DNA of 64,000 nucleotides from Apricaphanius iberus. Its lineage: Eukaryota; Chordata; Actinopteri; Cyprinodontiformes; Aphaniidae. The notes beneath the pieces were generated by a model. It worked only from the letters and a program-made list of their open reading frames with translations. It had not been told where the DNA came from and did not search any database. The position numbers and the translations under genes are program-made. Below are positions 45,640 to 56,521 of this stretch, piece after piece. Numbering within the stretch: position 1 is the stretch's first letter; each line of letters opens with the position of its first letter. The DNA lies in NCBI GenBank assembly GCA_028564705.1, contig JAPXFQ010001677.1, positions 248,001 through 312,000 of the forward strand, read 5' to 3'.

Positions 45640-45760
45640 AAAGCTGTGGCTTATAATCGGGTGCAGCCTGTATTAGTATACATTTGTGCTTTTTCCCTAA
45701 AATAGGCTGGTGGGTATTATAATCTTTATAGTCCAGATAATATGGTACTACGTTGTCCAA
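45640..45760. repeat. hAT-like fragment with GGCTTATAATC motifs
   Basis: AAGCTGTGGCTTATAATCGGGTGCAGCC, then GGTATTATAATCTTTATAGTCC and AGATAATATGGTACTACG, is a mutated form of the fish repeat that reads GCGGCTTATAATCCGGTGCG ... CTTATAGTCCGGAAAATACGGTA. Ends not defined. Confidence 0.45.
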
Positions 45761-46394
45761 AACCCAGACTCAAAAAAACCTACATTCTTTCATTTCATTA
45801 ATACACGGGCAGCCATTTTATATTTAAAAAAACTGTTTTAAAAATATGTCAAAACTAACCAAATAATACATTTTAAAGGTCATAGTTTTTCTAAAATCAA
45901 TTTATCAGCTTTCAATAATTTTCAGGACCCCATGGATACCCTGGAATACATCAGGTATGATTAAAGCCAGTGGTTGGTTAATAAGATTTAAATCATAATT
46001 TTGAACAGGTTTAATATTTCATAAAAATTCAACACTGAATTCTACTTTTTATTTAGTGTTCAAATTAGATATATATGTACTCTATAAAAAAAGATACCAA
46101 CTTTTTTCCCTTAGGTTCTGACAGCCTTCTGGCTTTATGACAGTAATAATGCCAGAATAGTGAGAGTGAGAGAGCATTAATGGATTTATTTTAAGCCCTC
46201 AAAGTCTCTGCTTCCTTGTGTAACCTTAGGGGAAAATCGAAAGAAAACCGCCAAGATGTCAGGGAGAGAACTGTGAACCTCTACAAGTTTGTTTTGTCTT
46301 TGGCCATTTCTCTCAGATGCCTGTTCAGCTGTGCTATGGTTCAGAATGTAGACGGGTTCTGTGTCCCAATACATAAAAGCTTGTGAAAATGCTG
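45761..46394. other. Anonymous non-coding sequence
   Basis: Nothing recognised. Confidence 0.45.
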
Positions 46395-47085
46395 CTGAAG
46401 CTAGGAAGAAAATGCCATCATCCTCCGTGAAGAGGCCACTACTCCGAAAGCGAGATTATGTTCAGCAAATGCAGTCAGGCACAAAAATGTTAAAGAGATC
46501 TTAAATATCCTTAAATATAAAGACAGGTATTGTGTTCTGATGAAACTAAAATTGAAGTGATTGTACATATTGGCCATTGTTACAGTTGGAGAGAAAGGGA
46601 GGAAGTCCCCAAGCCTTAGAACACCATCCAATCTGTGAGGTACATGGGTGGCAGCATCACATTGTTGGGGGGTCTGCAGGAATAGATGGTGTACTTCATA
46701 AGTTAGAAATTATGATGAGGAAATAACATGATGTGGAAACATTGAAGCAACATTCCAAGACATCAGCCAGGAATTTAAAGCTTGGACACAAATGGGTCTT
46801 CAGGATGGCATCCAGCCCGATTAGTGACGAAGTGACTTAAGATCAACAAGATTGACCATCAGCCATCACAATCGTTGGTCTTAGTGAAGAGAAAATGTGT
46901 GGGCGGAGCTGAAAAGGTGTTTGTGAGCCAGAGGACCTACAAACTTGACCCAGTTCCACCAGTTCTGTCAGGAGGACTGGGCCGGAGACTCCAGCAAACT
47001 ACTGGGAGAAGCTTGTGGAATAAAACCTCAAGCATCTGAGCCAAGTCATAGTTTATATGGCAATGCTACGTCATTTTTCACTCCT
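46395..47085 (+). pseudogene. Tc1-like (Sleeping Beauty-type) transposase relic
   Basis: Nucleotide blocks follow salmonid/zebrafish Tc1-type transposase genes in order: AAGAGGCCACTACTCCGAAAGCG, GTTCTGATGAAACTAAAATTGAAG, GGTGGCAGCATCACATTGTTGGGGG, ACATGATGTGGAAACATTGAAGCAACAT, CAAGACATCAGCCAGGAATTTAAAGC, GACACAAATGGGTCTTC, GTGTGGGCGGAGCTGAAAAGG, CACCAGTTCTGTCAGGAGGACTGGGCC, and AGCAAACTACTGGGAGAAGCTTGTGGAA. The reading frame is broken by many stops and indels and the segment between the second and third catalytic acids is shortened. Ends are lost; the right side runs into spacer before the hAT element at 47124. Confidence 0.8.
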
Positions 47086-47123
47086 TTAGCAAATAAACAT
47101 TATTCTGTTATCATAACTGAAAT

Positions 47124-48200
47124 TAGGGCTGGGTGATATGGAGGGACAAGTTGTATCACAATAATATATCTTGATATCAATATATGTACAACGTTACGGG
47201 TGTGAGGAAAAAGCGATTCACGTCTGAATCTCGATTCCTATTTAACAAGATTCAGAATCGCTTCCCAAAAAATATGTTTTCTGAACCTTTTTACATTTTC
47301 GCTTCGCGTAATGTTTGTCATGCAACGGCCACCGTTGCATTGACAGGTCTGATGCGCCGTTGGCTAGGTAGCGCTAGCTAGCTGTAGCCGCCAGGCTAAA
47401 GCTTCAGCATGAAAGAACAAAAGAGAAATCCAGCCCGCCCCGTCTTTGCTGAAGGTAAATGTTTAGGCCGTCTAAAAGGTCTTCTCCATGTTAATGACAC
47501 CCTTGGCTAAAGTTATTTTTTTAATAAATCTGCAGGTATATAAGAGCAATCTTTCTTTATAAGCTACACATAAACATCCAGCAGCGCTGCACACCTGTGG
47601 CACTTTCAAGGAAGTCCGAAATATATGCTGAGTTCAATAACGTTAGGAGTTTTAAAGTTTCTCACAAAAACAATGAAAATAATAACATAAGCCATACATT
47701 TCTGTTTAATGATGGTTGATAAGCAACATTTGGTGCATACTAAATATTTTCAATGTATTTTCTACTATGAACCACAGAACAAACAAAATACATATTATTT
47801 TTTTTATACTTCTTAAAATACATCAGCATTTTTTTTTTCAAGACTAGAAATTTTGTTTAAAAGGTCTTGGTTGTCCAGTTGCAATTTCATGTCTTGTTAC
47901 TTTCGAACCAGTTCCCTTCTCTCAAAATAGATTGTAAAATCCATTCTGTGTTGATGCCCTGTTACATTCATGGCTCACTTCATCACAGACACTTGGCAGA
48001 TCAAGTTGTGTGTATCACAAACACAAATGATGAATGAAAGAGTATTGATTAAGAACAAAACATTGATTTGAATCGAGAATCGCTTCTGAATCGAGAATCG
48101 TTTCTGAATCGAATTGTCACCCCAAGAATCGGAATCAAATTGAATGGTGAGATGTTGTAAGATTCCCATCCCTAATAACTGATATATATTGCCAGCCCTA
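47124..48200. mobile_element. hAT MITE split by a second hAT-type element
   Basis: The outer ends are TAGGGCTGGGTGATATGG at left and TATATTGCCAGCCCTA at right. The flanks ACTGAAAT (47116-47123) and ACTGACAT (48201-48208) are an 8-bp duplication with one mismatch. The outer element should be short, but its middle holds about 980 bp of another repeat: GCGATTCACGTCTGAATCTCGATTCC near 47210 and, at the far end, GAATCGAGAATCGCTTCTGAATCGAGAATCG, AAGAATCGGAATCAAATTG and AAGATTCCCATCCCTAA (to about 48177). This inner sequence resembles a teleost hAT element with GATTC-rich subterminal repeats. No transposase is readable. Confidence 0.7.
47193..48177. mobile_element. Inner hAT-type element with GAATCG subterminal repeats
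   Basis: Both ends of this block carry clustered GAATCG/CGATTC motifs, and the right end is GATTCCCATCCCTAA. The left boundary near GTTACGGGTGTGAGG is uncertain and the 8-bp duplication was not resolved. The interior (47340-47950) has no recognisable coding. Confidence 0.5.
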
Positions 48201-48629
48201 ACTGACATAAAATTAGATTTTTGTCAGCCAGTAAGAAATAAAAGTTTAAGTGTTGGACTAAAATTGAATTAAGAGGATCATCATACAATCGTGGCTACAT
48301 TTATTAGCACCTGAGCTAAAGAAGTACAATGAGCCTTAAAAGATACAAATGTAGTTAATCTCCTAATTTAATTTAATTAATAAAATGTAATTTCCACCTA
48401 CAGTGGAAAATTGTCCCAGAATAAGAAATAACTGAAAAAAATAAATAAATAATCACTGATGGTACAATCAGAAGGCTTACTGAAAATACTTAGTTTCTGT
48501 TCTGCTGGCAAAAGCAGTTTTTTTTTCTATTGTTCTCTGATAATTTTGCCACGGTTGGAGGCTATAGAGCGAAGGAGTCCAGGGTCTTCTCTTCAGAGGA
48601 GACTGAAAGGATGAAAGGTTGATGGTTTT
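48201..48629. other. Anonymous non-coding sequence
   Basis: Nothing recognised apart from the 8-bp duplication at its start. Confidence 0.4.
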
Positions 48630-48745
48630 TTTTCAATTCAATTCACTTTTATTTATATAGCGCCCATTTACAACAAATGTCATCTCAAGGCACTTTACAA
48701 CAAAAGTAATTTCAATACAATCATATAAACATTCCAATCAGTTAA
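48630..48745 (-). repeat. LINE 3' tail, reverse orientation
   Basis: TCAATTCAATTCACTTTTATTTATATAGCGCCC, then AATGTCATCTCAAGGCACTTTACA, is the reverse complement of the LINE tail whose plus version appears at 50715 (CTTGTAAAGTGCCTTGAGATTACATG). Confidence 0.6.
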
Positions 48746-49859
48746 AAGTTTTCTATGTAGGCAATCCCAGCAGATTGTGATGACTCATCGCAATAATTTA
48801 GTCATAGTCATTTCTGGTAAATCATTTCTGGATTTATTTGATAAAAATAGATATTCCGTATAATGATAGATACTTGTGAATAAAATACGCACAAAAAAAA
48901 TCCCACCAAAGACGCCAACAATTAAATATATTTGAAGGTCAGATAGGAAAAAATAAGAATGTGTGCGTTCTAACGGAGTGAAAATAAAATATCTGGTTTC
49001 AGTTGTTTACATCTAGCAAAAACTTCTCATCACGTTTCCTCTGGCCAAAAAAAACAACAAAAAAAACAAGAAGAAACACTTTTATAATGCTATGGTTTAT
49101 TCTATACATCTCCCTTTTCTTTTCTAGTGGATACACCTACCTGTAGGTTCCTTTTCAGCGCAGCAGCATTTCAAACAGAGCTGGTGCATGCATTCCTGTG
49201 AGAACGTGTTTTCGTTGGATGTGATGCCGGCTTCGCTCTTTCATGTGCGACTGCAACCAGCTTTACGACTCCAGGGTGCTTCTACACAGAAACTCTCCTG
49301 GTACATCACAGCATCCTAATGCATGAGCATCAAATACATCCACGCAACGCTCCCAGGTGTAGCGCTGTGTGTGTGTGTGGAAACCCATTACATTACTGGT
49401 CTTTGTGACGCGTCATTATGAGTCATGTTACCATTAAAACATACTAATGCGAAGTGAATTTATATCATGCTGACAGTAGCAAAGAACAGGTGCCAGTATT
49501 ATTTAAAGCTCCATTAAGCAGGGTATTTATAAGATACAACATAGAACTATTAAACCGCTGAATTATGGATAAACTATGAGTTAATTTAGGTACTGAAGCA
49601 GCAGAGCAGCCCAATACAGTCAAACTCCAACCGCCATGTTCTTTTTTTTTACTGGGGCCATTTTTGTGACATTCATATGAACTCTGACCTTAACTGTGCA
49701 GTGAAGCATGCAGTAGTTCTTGGAAGATTCTCCACTGTTCCATGTTCTCTGCATTTAAGAATAATGGTTCTCACTGTGGTTCTCTGGAGTCCTAAAAAAT
49801 GTATAAATGGCTTTTGCAACCCTTCCTAACTGCTTGTTGTCAGTGAACTTATTTCGCTT
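48746..49859. other. Anonymous non-coding sequence
   Basis: Nothing recognised. Confidence 0.45.
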
Positions 49860-50298
49860 CGTTGTCATCAGGACATGATGTAAATAACACTTCGAAAAAA
49901 ACTAAGGAGCACTTCCAAGACACCCCGAATTCTGAGGGGAATAGTAGTAGCTATGAATAAACATCGGTTAAATGAAGGAATTCTGTGGCAGATAATGCTT
50001 TATTTAGAGGCAACAGTTTACGTACCCCCATTGACTCCCATTGTATGGATATACGGCTGGATATAAACTTCGCCTGAAGGACTTCAAATGGCTCCAAACT
50101 GGTCTGGGTGAGTAAATGAACATAATGCATGCTATTATGATTATTATTTTTTTTGTGTGTGTATTTTATATATTTATTGTATTGTGTGTACTGTCTTGTT
50201 TCTCATATGGACGTTTGAGTCTGTAATAAAGTTTATAATTATTATTATTATTATTATAAATAAGGTCCAGGTTGAAAAAGCAAACTACCCCTTTAACC
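49860..50298. mobile_element. TTAA-type MITE with a nested retroelement tail
   Basis: CCATTGACTCCCATTGTATGG, TAAACTTCGCCTGAAGGACTTC, TCTGGGTGAGTAAATGAAC and the end AAGGTCCAGGTTGAAAAAGCAAACTACCCCTTTAA match a TTAA-ending teleost MITE. Between GAGTAAATGA and AAGGTCCAGG lies an extra segment, about 50128-50262, with TTGAGTCTGTAATAAAGTTTATAATT and (ATT)n, the form of a short retroelement tail. The left end was not resolved. Confidence 0.5.
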
Positions 50299-50760
50299 AA
50301 GCAAGAACAAATCCTGAAAATCTCATAAAGATGAGAACGACTTTGAATGAACAGAACAATAAAAAAATTAAATGTGGCCTATCGAACGTAAGATCTCATT
50401 CTTCAAATGCTGTTAGTAAATGACTTGATTTGGGATAATCAAGTTTATTTATCTTGTTTTTTTTCTCAGAAATCTGGCTGCAGCAGGAGGATCATGTGAG
50501 GATAAATGAGTAAACTCCTTCCAATTATTTCAATTTTAATGTTCATAGAAGTACCCAGCAAGGAGGAGGATAAACAGCAACATCCCAGACTGATTAATAG
50601 CTACAGTTCTTCTGAACATCTAATCCTTACTTTTCCTCTTCCAAGTTGCAAAACACGGAAATCACTTCTGCTTGTGGTTTTGTATCATCCACCAGCCCCT
50701 TAACTGGATTGAAATGACTTTTCTTGTAAAGTGCCTTGAGATTACATGTGTTATGAAATG
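50299..50760 (+). pseudogene. L2-group LINE endonuclease-domain fragment plus 3' tail
   Basis: The frame to 50423 reads IKCGLSNVRSHSSNAVSK before a stop, matching the start of the L2-type endonuclease domain (KCGLLNVRSL-type). It continues in a damaged frame with ETWLQQED-like EIWLQQEDHVRINE. The frame 50506-50703 has EHLILTFPLPSCKTRKSLLL and VVLYHPPAP. The copy then jumps directly to a 3' tail (CTTGTAAAGTGCCTTGAG, 50727-50744), so all of the reverse transcriptase is missing. The same LINE group supplies reverse transcriptase fragments at 9218 and 59600. Confidence 0.75.
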
Positions 50761-51424
50761 GTGCACCAAGGTATTGCAAACATTCCTCAGAGATTTTAGT
50801 CCATTTGACATGAAATCAGTTACTGCAGATTTGTCGCTTGCACATCCATGATACAAATCTCCCGTTCCACCACATCCCCAAGGTGCTCTATTGGATTCAG
50901 ATCTGGTGACTGTGGAGGCCATTATAGTACAGCGAACTCATTGTCATGTTCAAGAAACCAGTCTGAGATGATTTCAGGTTTATGATGTGACCCATTTTCA
51001 GCAACAACACTCAGGAAGGCTCTGGTGTTGTAACGAGGATCAGTTGGTACTAAGGGGCCCAAAGTTGATAGAAGGCAGGATGGATCCATGCTTTCATGTT
51101 GTTTGCGCCAAATTCTGACCCCACCATCCGAAAGTCGCAGTAGAAATCGAGACTCAGACCAGGAAGCATTTTTCCAATTTTCTATTGTCCAATTGCGGGG
51201 AGCCTGTGTGAATTGTAGCGTCACTTTCCTGTTCTTAGCTGACAGAAGTGGCACCCAGTGAGGTCTTCTGCTGCTGTAACCCATCTGCCTCAAGGTTGGA
51301 CGTGCTGTACGTTCAGAGATGCTCTTCTGCACACCTTGGTTGTAACTGCATACCTTGGTTGATTAGAAATTGCATTAATGAGCAGCTGGAAGAGTGTGCC
51401 TGATAAAGTGGCCAGTGATTGTAT
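50761..51424 (-). pseudogene. Tc1-like transposon relic (second lineage)
   Basis: The minus-strand frame 50922-51332 encodes MQKSISERTARPTLRQMGYS, SSRRPHWVPLLSAKNRKVTL, WTIENWKNASWSESRFLLRL, RIWRKQHESMDPSCL and IISDWFLEHDNEFAVL, a well-known fish Tc1 lineage. The normal WSDES reads WSES, so the first catalytic Asp is lost by a codon deletion. The glycine-rich VMVWG segment and the QQDN segment are deleted. Further on, after a frame shift, the ProGln-Ser-Pro-Asp-Leu-Asn-Pro-Ile-Glu block can still be read near 50880-50915. The terminus at 51395-51424 has TGATAAAGTGGCCAGTGATTGTA, the usual end of this lineage; the opposite end is missing. Confidence 0.85.
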
Positions 51425-53204
51425 AAATAAACTGAACAGAATTTAGTTAGAGGTTTGGAGAAGCATATATAGCTCAGAGTTTTGCATTGTATTTCAAAAA
51501 GAACAAGCTTTACACAGTTTCTCTGTGAACCAGACCTTTAAAATTACAGGTAATAATGGCTTTAGGTACTTCAGAATGGGGGGGACTCATAGTTGTCATT
51601 ATTGCAGGCCCCCCCTCCATATGAAATACCACCTATGTGTAGTTTAGAGAAGGAGGGATACTGTTTTTGTTTTTAATTATTGAGCTCAAAGCAAACCTAA
51701 TTATTTATAGACAGAAAACTGTTGAGTTAGCTCCACTCTAATGACTAAATGTTACAGACAAAGTGAGCGGCTTCTGTGATTGTTTGACACAGGGAAGAAC
51801 AGCTCTAGACAGCACCATTCTGGCTGCACTGATAGTGACTTCTCAGAACAGGGACACATCATCAAGCTGGCATAAAAACAGGGCGAAAAAGCAAGTGAAG
51901 CAAGTTTTTGGAAAAGATAAATGCTCTTTTTGATGCTCGCAGTGGCAGAACAGGACAGGTGGATAGGTTCACTTCTTTTCTGAGCCAAATCTCATCTTCA
52001 GGTCCATTAATTTCAACATTGTGAATTGAAAGGAAGGTTAACCCAGGCTAAAACAGAATCACATGTTCCATGTCTGCTGTTCCGTAAGTGAATACATTTT
52101 TTATTGGATTATGTTTTATGATAAAAACTAGAATATCTGAGGTGCCAGAAAATACATGAGAATTTAGAAGATCATGTTCCCAGTATTCTTTTTTTAAGAA
52201 GTACAGGACTTCAGGACCATGATGAATCAAACAAAAACTTTCATAGAGCAACATGAAAATTAATATCATGAGCGGCAGGGTTATCTGGTAATTGATGGGC
52301 TTTAATTTGACCTTTTTAAAATGAAAAAAAGATAATTTCCCTTCATCTTTTAATCTATCACTGATGCTAATCAAGGGAACTGAGAGGGAGTGGTCCATAA
52401 AAAGTCAAAAAACTTTATTAAGTTCTCTCCTTACTCAAATCCCTCCATCATCTTATTTTCAACTTAAAGTAATGTTTCTAACAAAACTGGAGCCCAGCTG
52501 CAAACTAAATGTTTAGTGATTACGAATCTATTTCAGAAATGGTGATGACTTATACAGTATTTGCAGTCATCACTAAAACACAAGGATCAGTAACCACAGT
52601 CACATTACCACAGAGATCAGACCCAATACCAGCTTGTAGTTAAAGGTTCCTTCTTTGAATATGGAGCATTTACAAATCTAGGTAAAGAGAGAGGTGTCCA
52701 CGTGGATGCAGTGATGGATAATGGCGTTCAAATTTGCCTTGGGTCATAAATCCATGAAATGAGCCAAAACATTAAAGAAATAAAACATCATATTAAATAA
52801 GTTGAATGTGTGTGAAAATGTATGCCGGCAACATTCTTCCACACAGAATTGTATTTGTATTTCTGAAATAAAACCAAATTCTGTTCCCAGGAAATAGTTT
52901 CACTTGCATATCGTGCCTATTGTGACCTAAGGTAACCAACCTTACATGTTATGTTTGTCAAACTCGTTTTGGCAGTTGTTTTCCCAGATTTAAATAGTAG
53001 CTCAACTTTATTTGATTATTGCCTAAATCAAATTTGTACAAAGTGGCTTAATATTTTTAGCACAGGTCTTATCATGTTACAGACATTTTCCCAGAGCCCA
53101 GCAGGACAACAGGAAGCCACTTTTAAAGTAAATGGGAGACAAAACGTTTTAAAGATGATCTGCAAAGATTTTGTCTGAAACATTGTGGAGCCATAAATCA
53201 ATTC
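51425..53204. other. Anonymous non-coding sequence, 1.8 kb
   Basis: The 116-codon minus frame at 52048-52398 has no recognised domain. No paired repeats seen. Confidence 0.5.
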
Positions 53205-53250
53205 ATTTCAATGATACTTTATTTATCCCAAAGGGAAATTAATTTTGTTG
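53205..53250 (+). repeat. Retroelement 3' tail motif
   Basis: AATGATACTTTATTTATCCCAAAGGGAAATTAA is a close form of the tail motif also seen at 11606 and 20043. Confidence 0.5.
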
Positions 53251-53322
53251 TAACTCACATAATCCAAATATCGTCTTTGTGGATGGTGATGCTAGGGGCA
53301 GGAAAAATCTCCTGCAGCAGTC

Positions 53323-53690
53323 ATGCTGCGTTCACACAGCACATTCGGTCTGCGTCAGGCCACATATTCAACGGATGAAGTTTGACGTATGTACTTTTTG
53401 GCTTCCATAGCCTGCTTCTGAGGAAAAAGAGAACGCATGGCGGGGCTTCCTCTGTTGCCGTACGTTCTGCACTATGGTGGATTGTAACTAGAAAGGGGCT
53501 TGGCTTTATATGTGGTAGATAAAGATAGGCAACGTTGACATCGAGTGAATCGGCGCTCATTCTTCAGATGCGTTCTGAGTTTGGGGAGTTTAACCTTTTG
53601 CTCCAGGACCTGCTTATGGATGAGGTACGCTTTCAGTAGTACTTTCGTCTGTCCCGCACCTAATTTTCGCATGGCCAACCTGTAGGAGGC
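53323..53690 (+). pseudogene. PIF/Harbinger remnant, more decayed copy
   Basis: It begins ATGCTGCGTTCACACAGCAC, a Harbinger-like terminal sequence. It then contains, on the plus strand, GAACGCATGGCGGGGCTTC, CTATGGTGGATTGTAAC, GATGCGTTCTGAGTTTGGGGAGTTTAACC, TTGCTCCAGGACC and TGGATGAGGTACGCTTTCAG. These match the exon at 40018-40695 (there on the minus strand). The frame is broken by stops. Unlike that copy, it has no MITE between the GCTCCAGGA and TGGATGAGG blocks, which confirms the empty-site arrangement. No catalytic region. Confidence 0.75.
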
Positions 53691-55778
53691 AGTAGTTCTC
53701 CCAAATCCTATCCACTCAGAGTAACTTTCTATCCTACATCTTCAGCACGCAGCAGTGATACAGCTTGTAAAAGCGAACAAACAAAACGCGCTTTAACAAT
53801 GGATAATACCAACACAGCTCTGAGGACCACATCTGATGTTTGAGCATTTTTCGTCGCAGATAGGTCTCTTAAGACAAGGTAGTCTTAAGATAAGGCTCTT
53901 AAAACTCTGTTTTCAACCGTCCACATGCTGATACTAAAAACAAAGAAGACGCAAATCTCCGCTTTGGCCGGAGTTTTTAAAAAGAGTCGTTTTTGGTGCC
54001 GAACATTTCAGTTTACTTGTGGATGGCAGGAGAACCGTAGATCAATGTCTCCATTTTGTGAGATACCCGACTACGTGTGGACATGGCCTCAGTCCAAACT
54101 CTTTACTCCTCTTTACTACTTCTGCTTACACTGAACAGTAAGGTCTTCATTGACCTTTAATTTGTTAACTTCAGCTTCAAAGTAGTTTCCATGAGAGTCA
54201 GCATCATTCTGACCTTTGACATCTTCCCCTGCACTACAAAGGTCAACCATCCAGTCACCATTTAACTCTGATTAAAGCAACTCGAGCTATGAATGGTATG
54301 CACAGACCGCTGGTCGTTTAAAGCAACTTTGACGCAGCTCTATACCCATTAAATGGTCTTCATTACAAATGACCTGATTTCACAATGGAGAAAAAGTGAT
54401 GCTCAGTGAAACTCAGCACCGAATGCTGCAAAGATGATTGGATTTGTTTTTGAAATGATTAAATGCACCAGAGACAGCTCCTCGTGAGACAGACTCTGAC
54501 TTACAAGTTAATTAAATTCAGGAAATAATTAAGTCATTTTTTTATTCAAATAAAACTCTAAATAGCATCTATGACAAACACTTGATAAAAAACGACTTTA
54601 TTTGTTCTTGGCTGCTGCTGTTGCTTGACTTCACTAAACACTCCTGGTGTCTTGCCAACATCAACATTACTATTCCCATTTTTTCTTGGTGGCAGAAACA
54701 CTAAACCTTGGCAGCACCACAGGTGTTGGTGGTTGTAGCACTCAGTGCTTGTTGCTGCTTGATGGTTCAGCAGCTGGCACGGGTAATTTCTGGGATGGAA
54801 CCAGACTGCTGTTAAAACGTTTTTAACGCTAAGAAAACTAAGGTCCTGGCCATGTTGGCACAGATATAATGTTTAGTCATTGTGTTGCAGTCATTACCAA
54901 ACAGCGTTACAACTGTTCGGAGGAAAAAAAAGGAAGATGCTTTGCTCCACTGACGCCGATCAGAGACCCGGTCGCATGTGACTGATTTTTAAATACCTCT
55001 CTGAGTGAGCTCTGAGCACATTAAAGGCTGTGATACAACCACGGCTAATAAGCTCTCCAAAATGTCCATGACCTGCTTTTCAAAATGTCAACACACTCCT
55101 TAGGCAGGGAGGAGATTAATTTGGCCTATGATCTATGTGTTGAAAAACAGACTCACTAAGGACGAAATAGGTAAATCAACCAGATACAGCCTGGGGTTAA
55201 GGAAGTGTCCTCCAATCACTCTGGAACCAGACGGTTAATTAATCATGAAATTTAAAGGCCAAATATTACATTTTAGAGCCAGATAACATAAACTGGCTGA
55301 ATGTATGAGACATAAATAACTAAGCCTTATAATTGGCAGAAACCGTGTTCTACACTAGTGATGTGAAAACATTTATTTGTGTCGGGGGGGCAAAGTATTT
55401 GTATTTGAGTAAAATTCAAAATAGGCATAATTTATCAAATGTTTTGTGTTACACTTCTAATTTACATGATCAGTTTTAATAATTATGGATATGCAATATT
55501 GGTTGATCTTTTTCCTTAAATTCAACAATAAACATGTAGCTGAAACGTCATTGATAAGAGACCAAAATGAAGGCCAATGTGGCCACAAAACCTAAAAAAG
55601 CAAAACAAAAAAACTGTTGGGGACGGTTGTATGCAGCAAAGCATTATGGGTAATGTGTTCTTATTAATTGTGGAAGTTCTTGGTTGTATGTTATAGTTTG
55701 TGTTCCAAATCTAGCCATGCTCCTTAGATATCTTTCAGTTATGTTGCTGTCAGTGTTTGATGGTTATTGTCTGCACAC
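53691..55778. other. Anonymous non-coding sequence, 2.1 kb
   Basis: A short local duplication (TCTCTTAAGACAAGGTAGTCTTAAGATAAGG) lies at 53866-53897. Nothing else recognised. Confidence 0.5.
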
Positions 55779-55930
55779 TAGGGCCAAATATGGCCAAATG
55801 TTTATATCCCGATAACGATATGCTTCACGATATAGCAATTTTTCTGTTAATTTATTTCACAAATAGTTTATAAAAATGTACAATGTGGAAATGCAGTTTG
55901 AAATGATAGATGACAATAACACCACCCAGA
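55779..55930. repeat. hAT-like fragment
   Basis: TAGGGCCAAATATGGCCAAATG, then ATCCCGATAACGATATGCTTCACGATATAGC, resembles the TAGGGC ... CGATATNNATCCCGATAACGATAT start of a fish hAT element. The right end was not found. Confidence 0.5.
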
Positions 55931-56450
55931 CTCATCATGTACTGATCATGTACTGCGCGAGCTATGGATATTGGTGATCTTTTAGGAGAGCAGCTCAGTT
56001 CTACACTCTGCCATGCATATTTAATCATATTTGGTGCTTGAACTAAAGAAACAGGCAGTTACAGGCGTTTTTAAAGGGTTCTAAAGATTTTGAAGATTTC
56101 TGCCATTCGCACAAGTAAAAATCCCTTGTGTAAGGAAAACATTTTTTTTTCGCTCACTACAAGCAAAAACTTTTTTTTTTGCTAGAGCTGCCTTTTTCCA
56201 GTGTGGCACCCAGGCTGCTGGGTGGACAGAGTTCCTCGTTCGGATGAACAATGGGAGTGGTGCCCTATGTCTCACCTTGTGCCTCTTTGGCCTGGAGGCA
56301 GCTGTTCCGTTACTTAACTGTGGACCTACCTGAGTGGAGCATGTGGCTCTGCCTGGAGCTGTTGCAGCATTTCAGATCTGAGTTCACCTGTCCTTTTCTG
56401 CTCATGGCAAATGACAGGTGCTGTTGTCTTTGTTTGTTATATGACCTCGG
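55931..56450. other. Anonymous non-coding sequence
   Basis: Nothing recognised with confidence. The end of this stretch may belong to the retroelement whose tail follows. Confidence 0.4.
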
Positions 56451-56521
56451 ACGGGTTGTACTGTAAACTTAATCTCATTGTACCTCTGGTTCAATGACAA
56501 TAAAGCTGATTCTGATTCAGA
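56451..56521 (+). repeat. Retroelement 3' tail with ATTCTG repeats
   Basis: TTGTACTGTAAACTTAATCTCATTGTACC, then CAATGACAATAAAGCTGATTCTGATTCAG, matches a familiar vertebrate LINE tail that ends in GATTCTGATTCTG. The upstream part is not identifiable. Confidence 0.55.
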
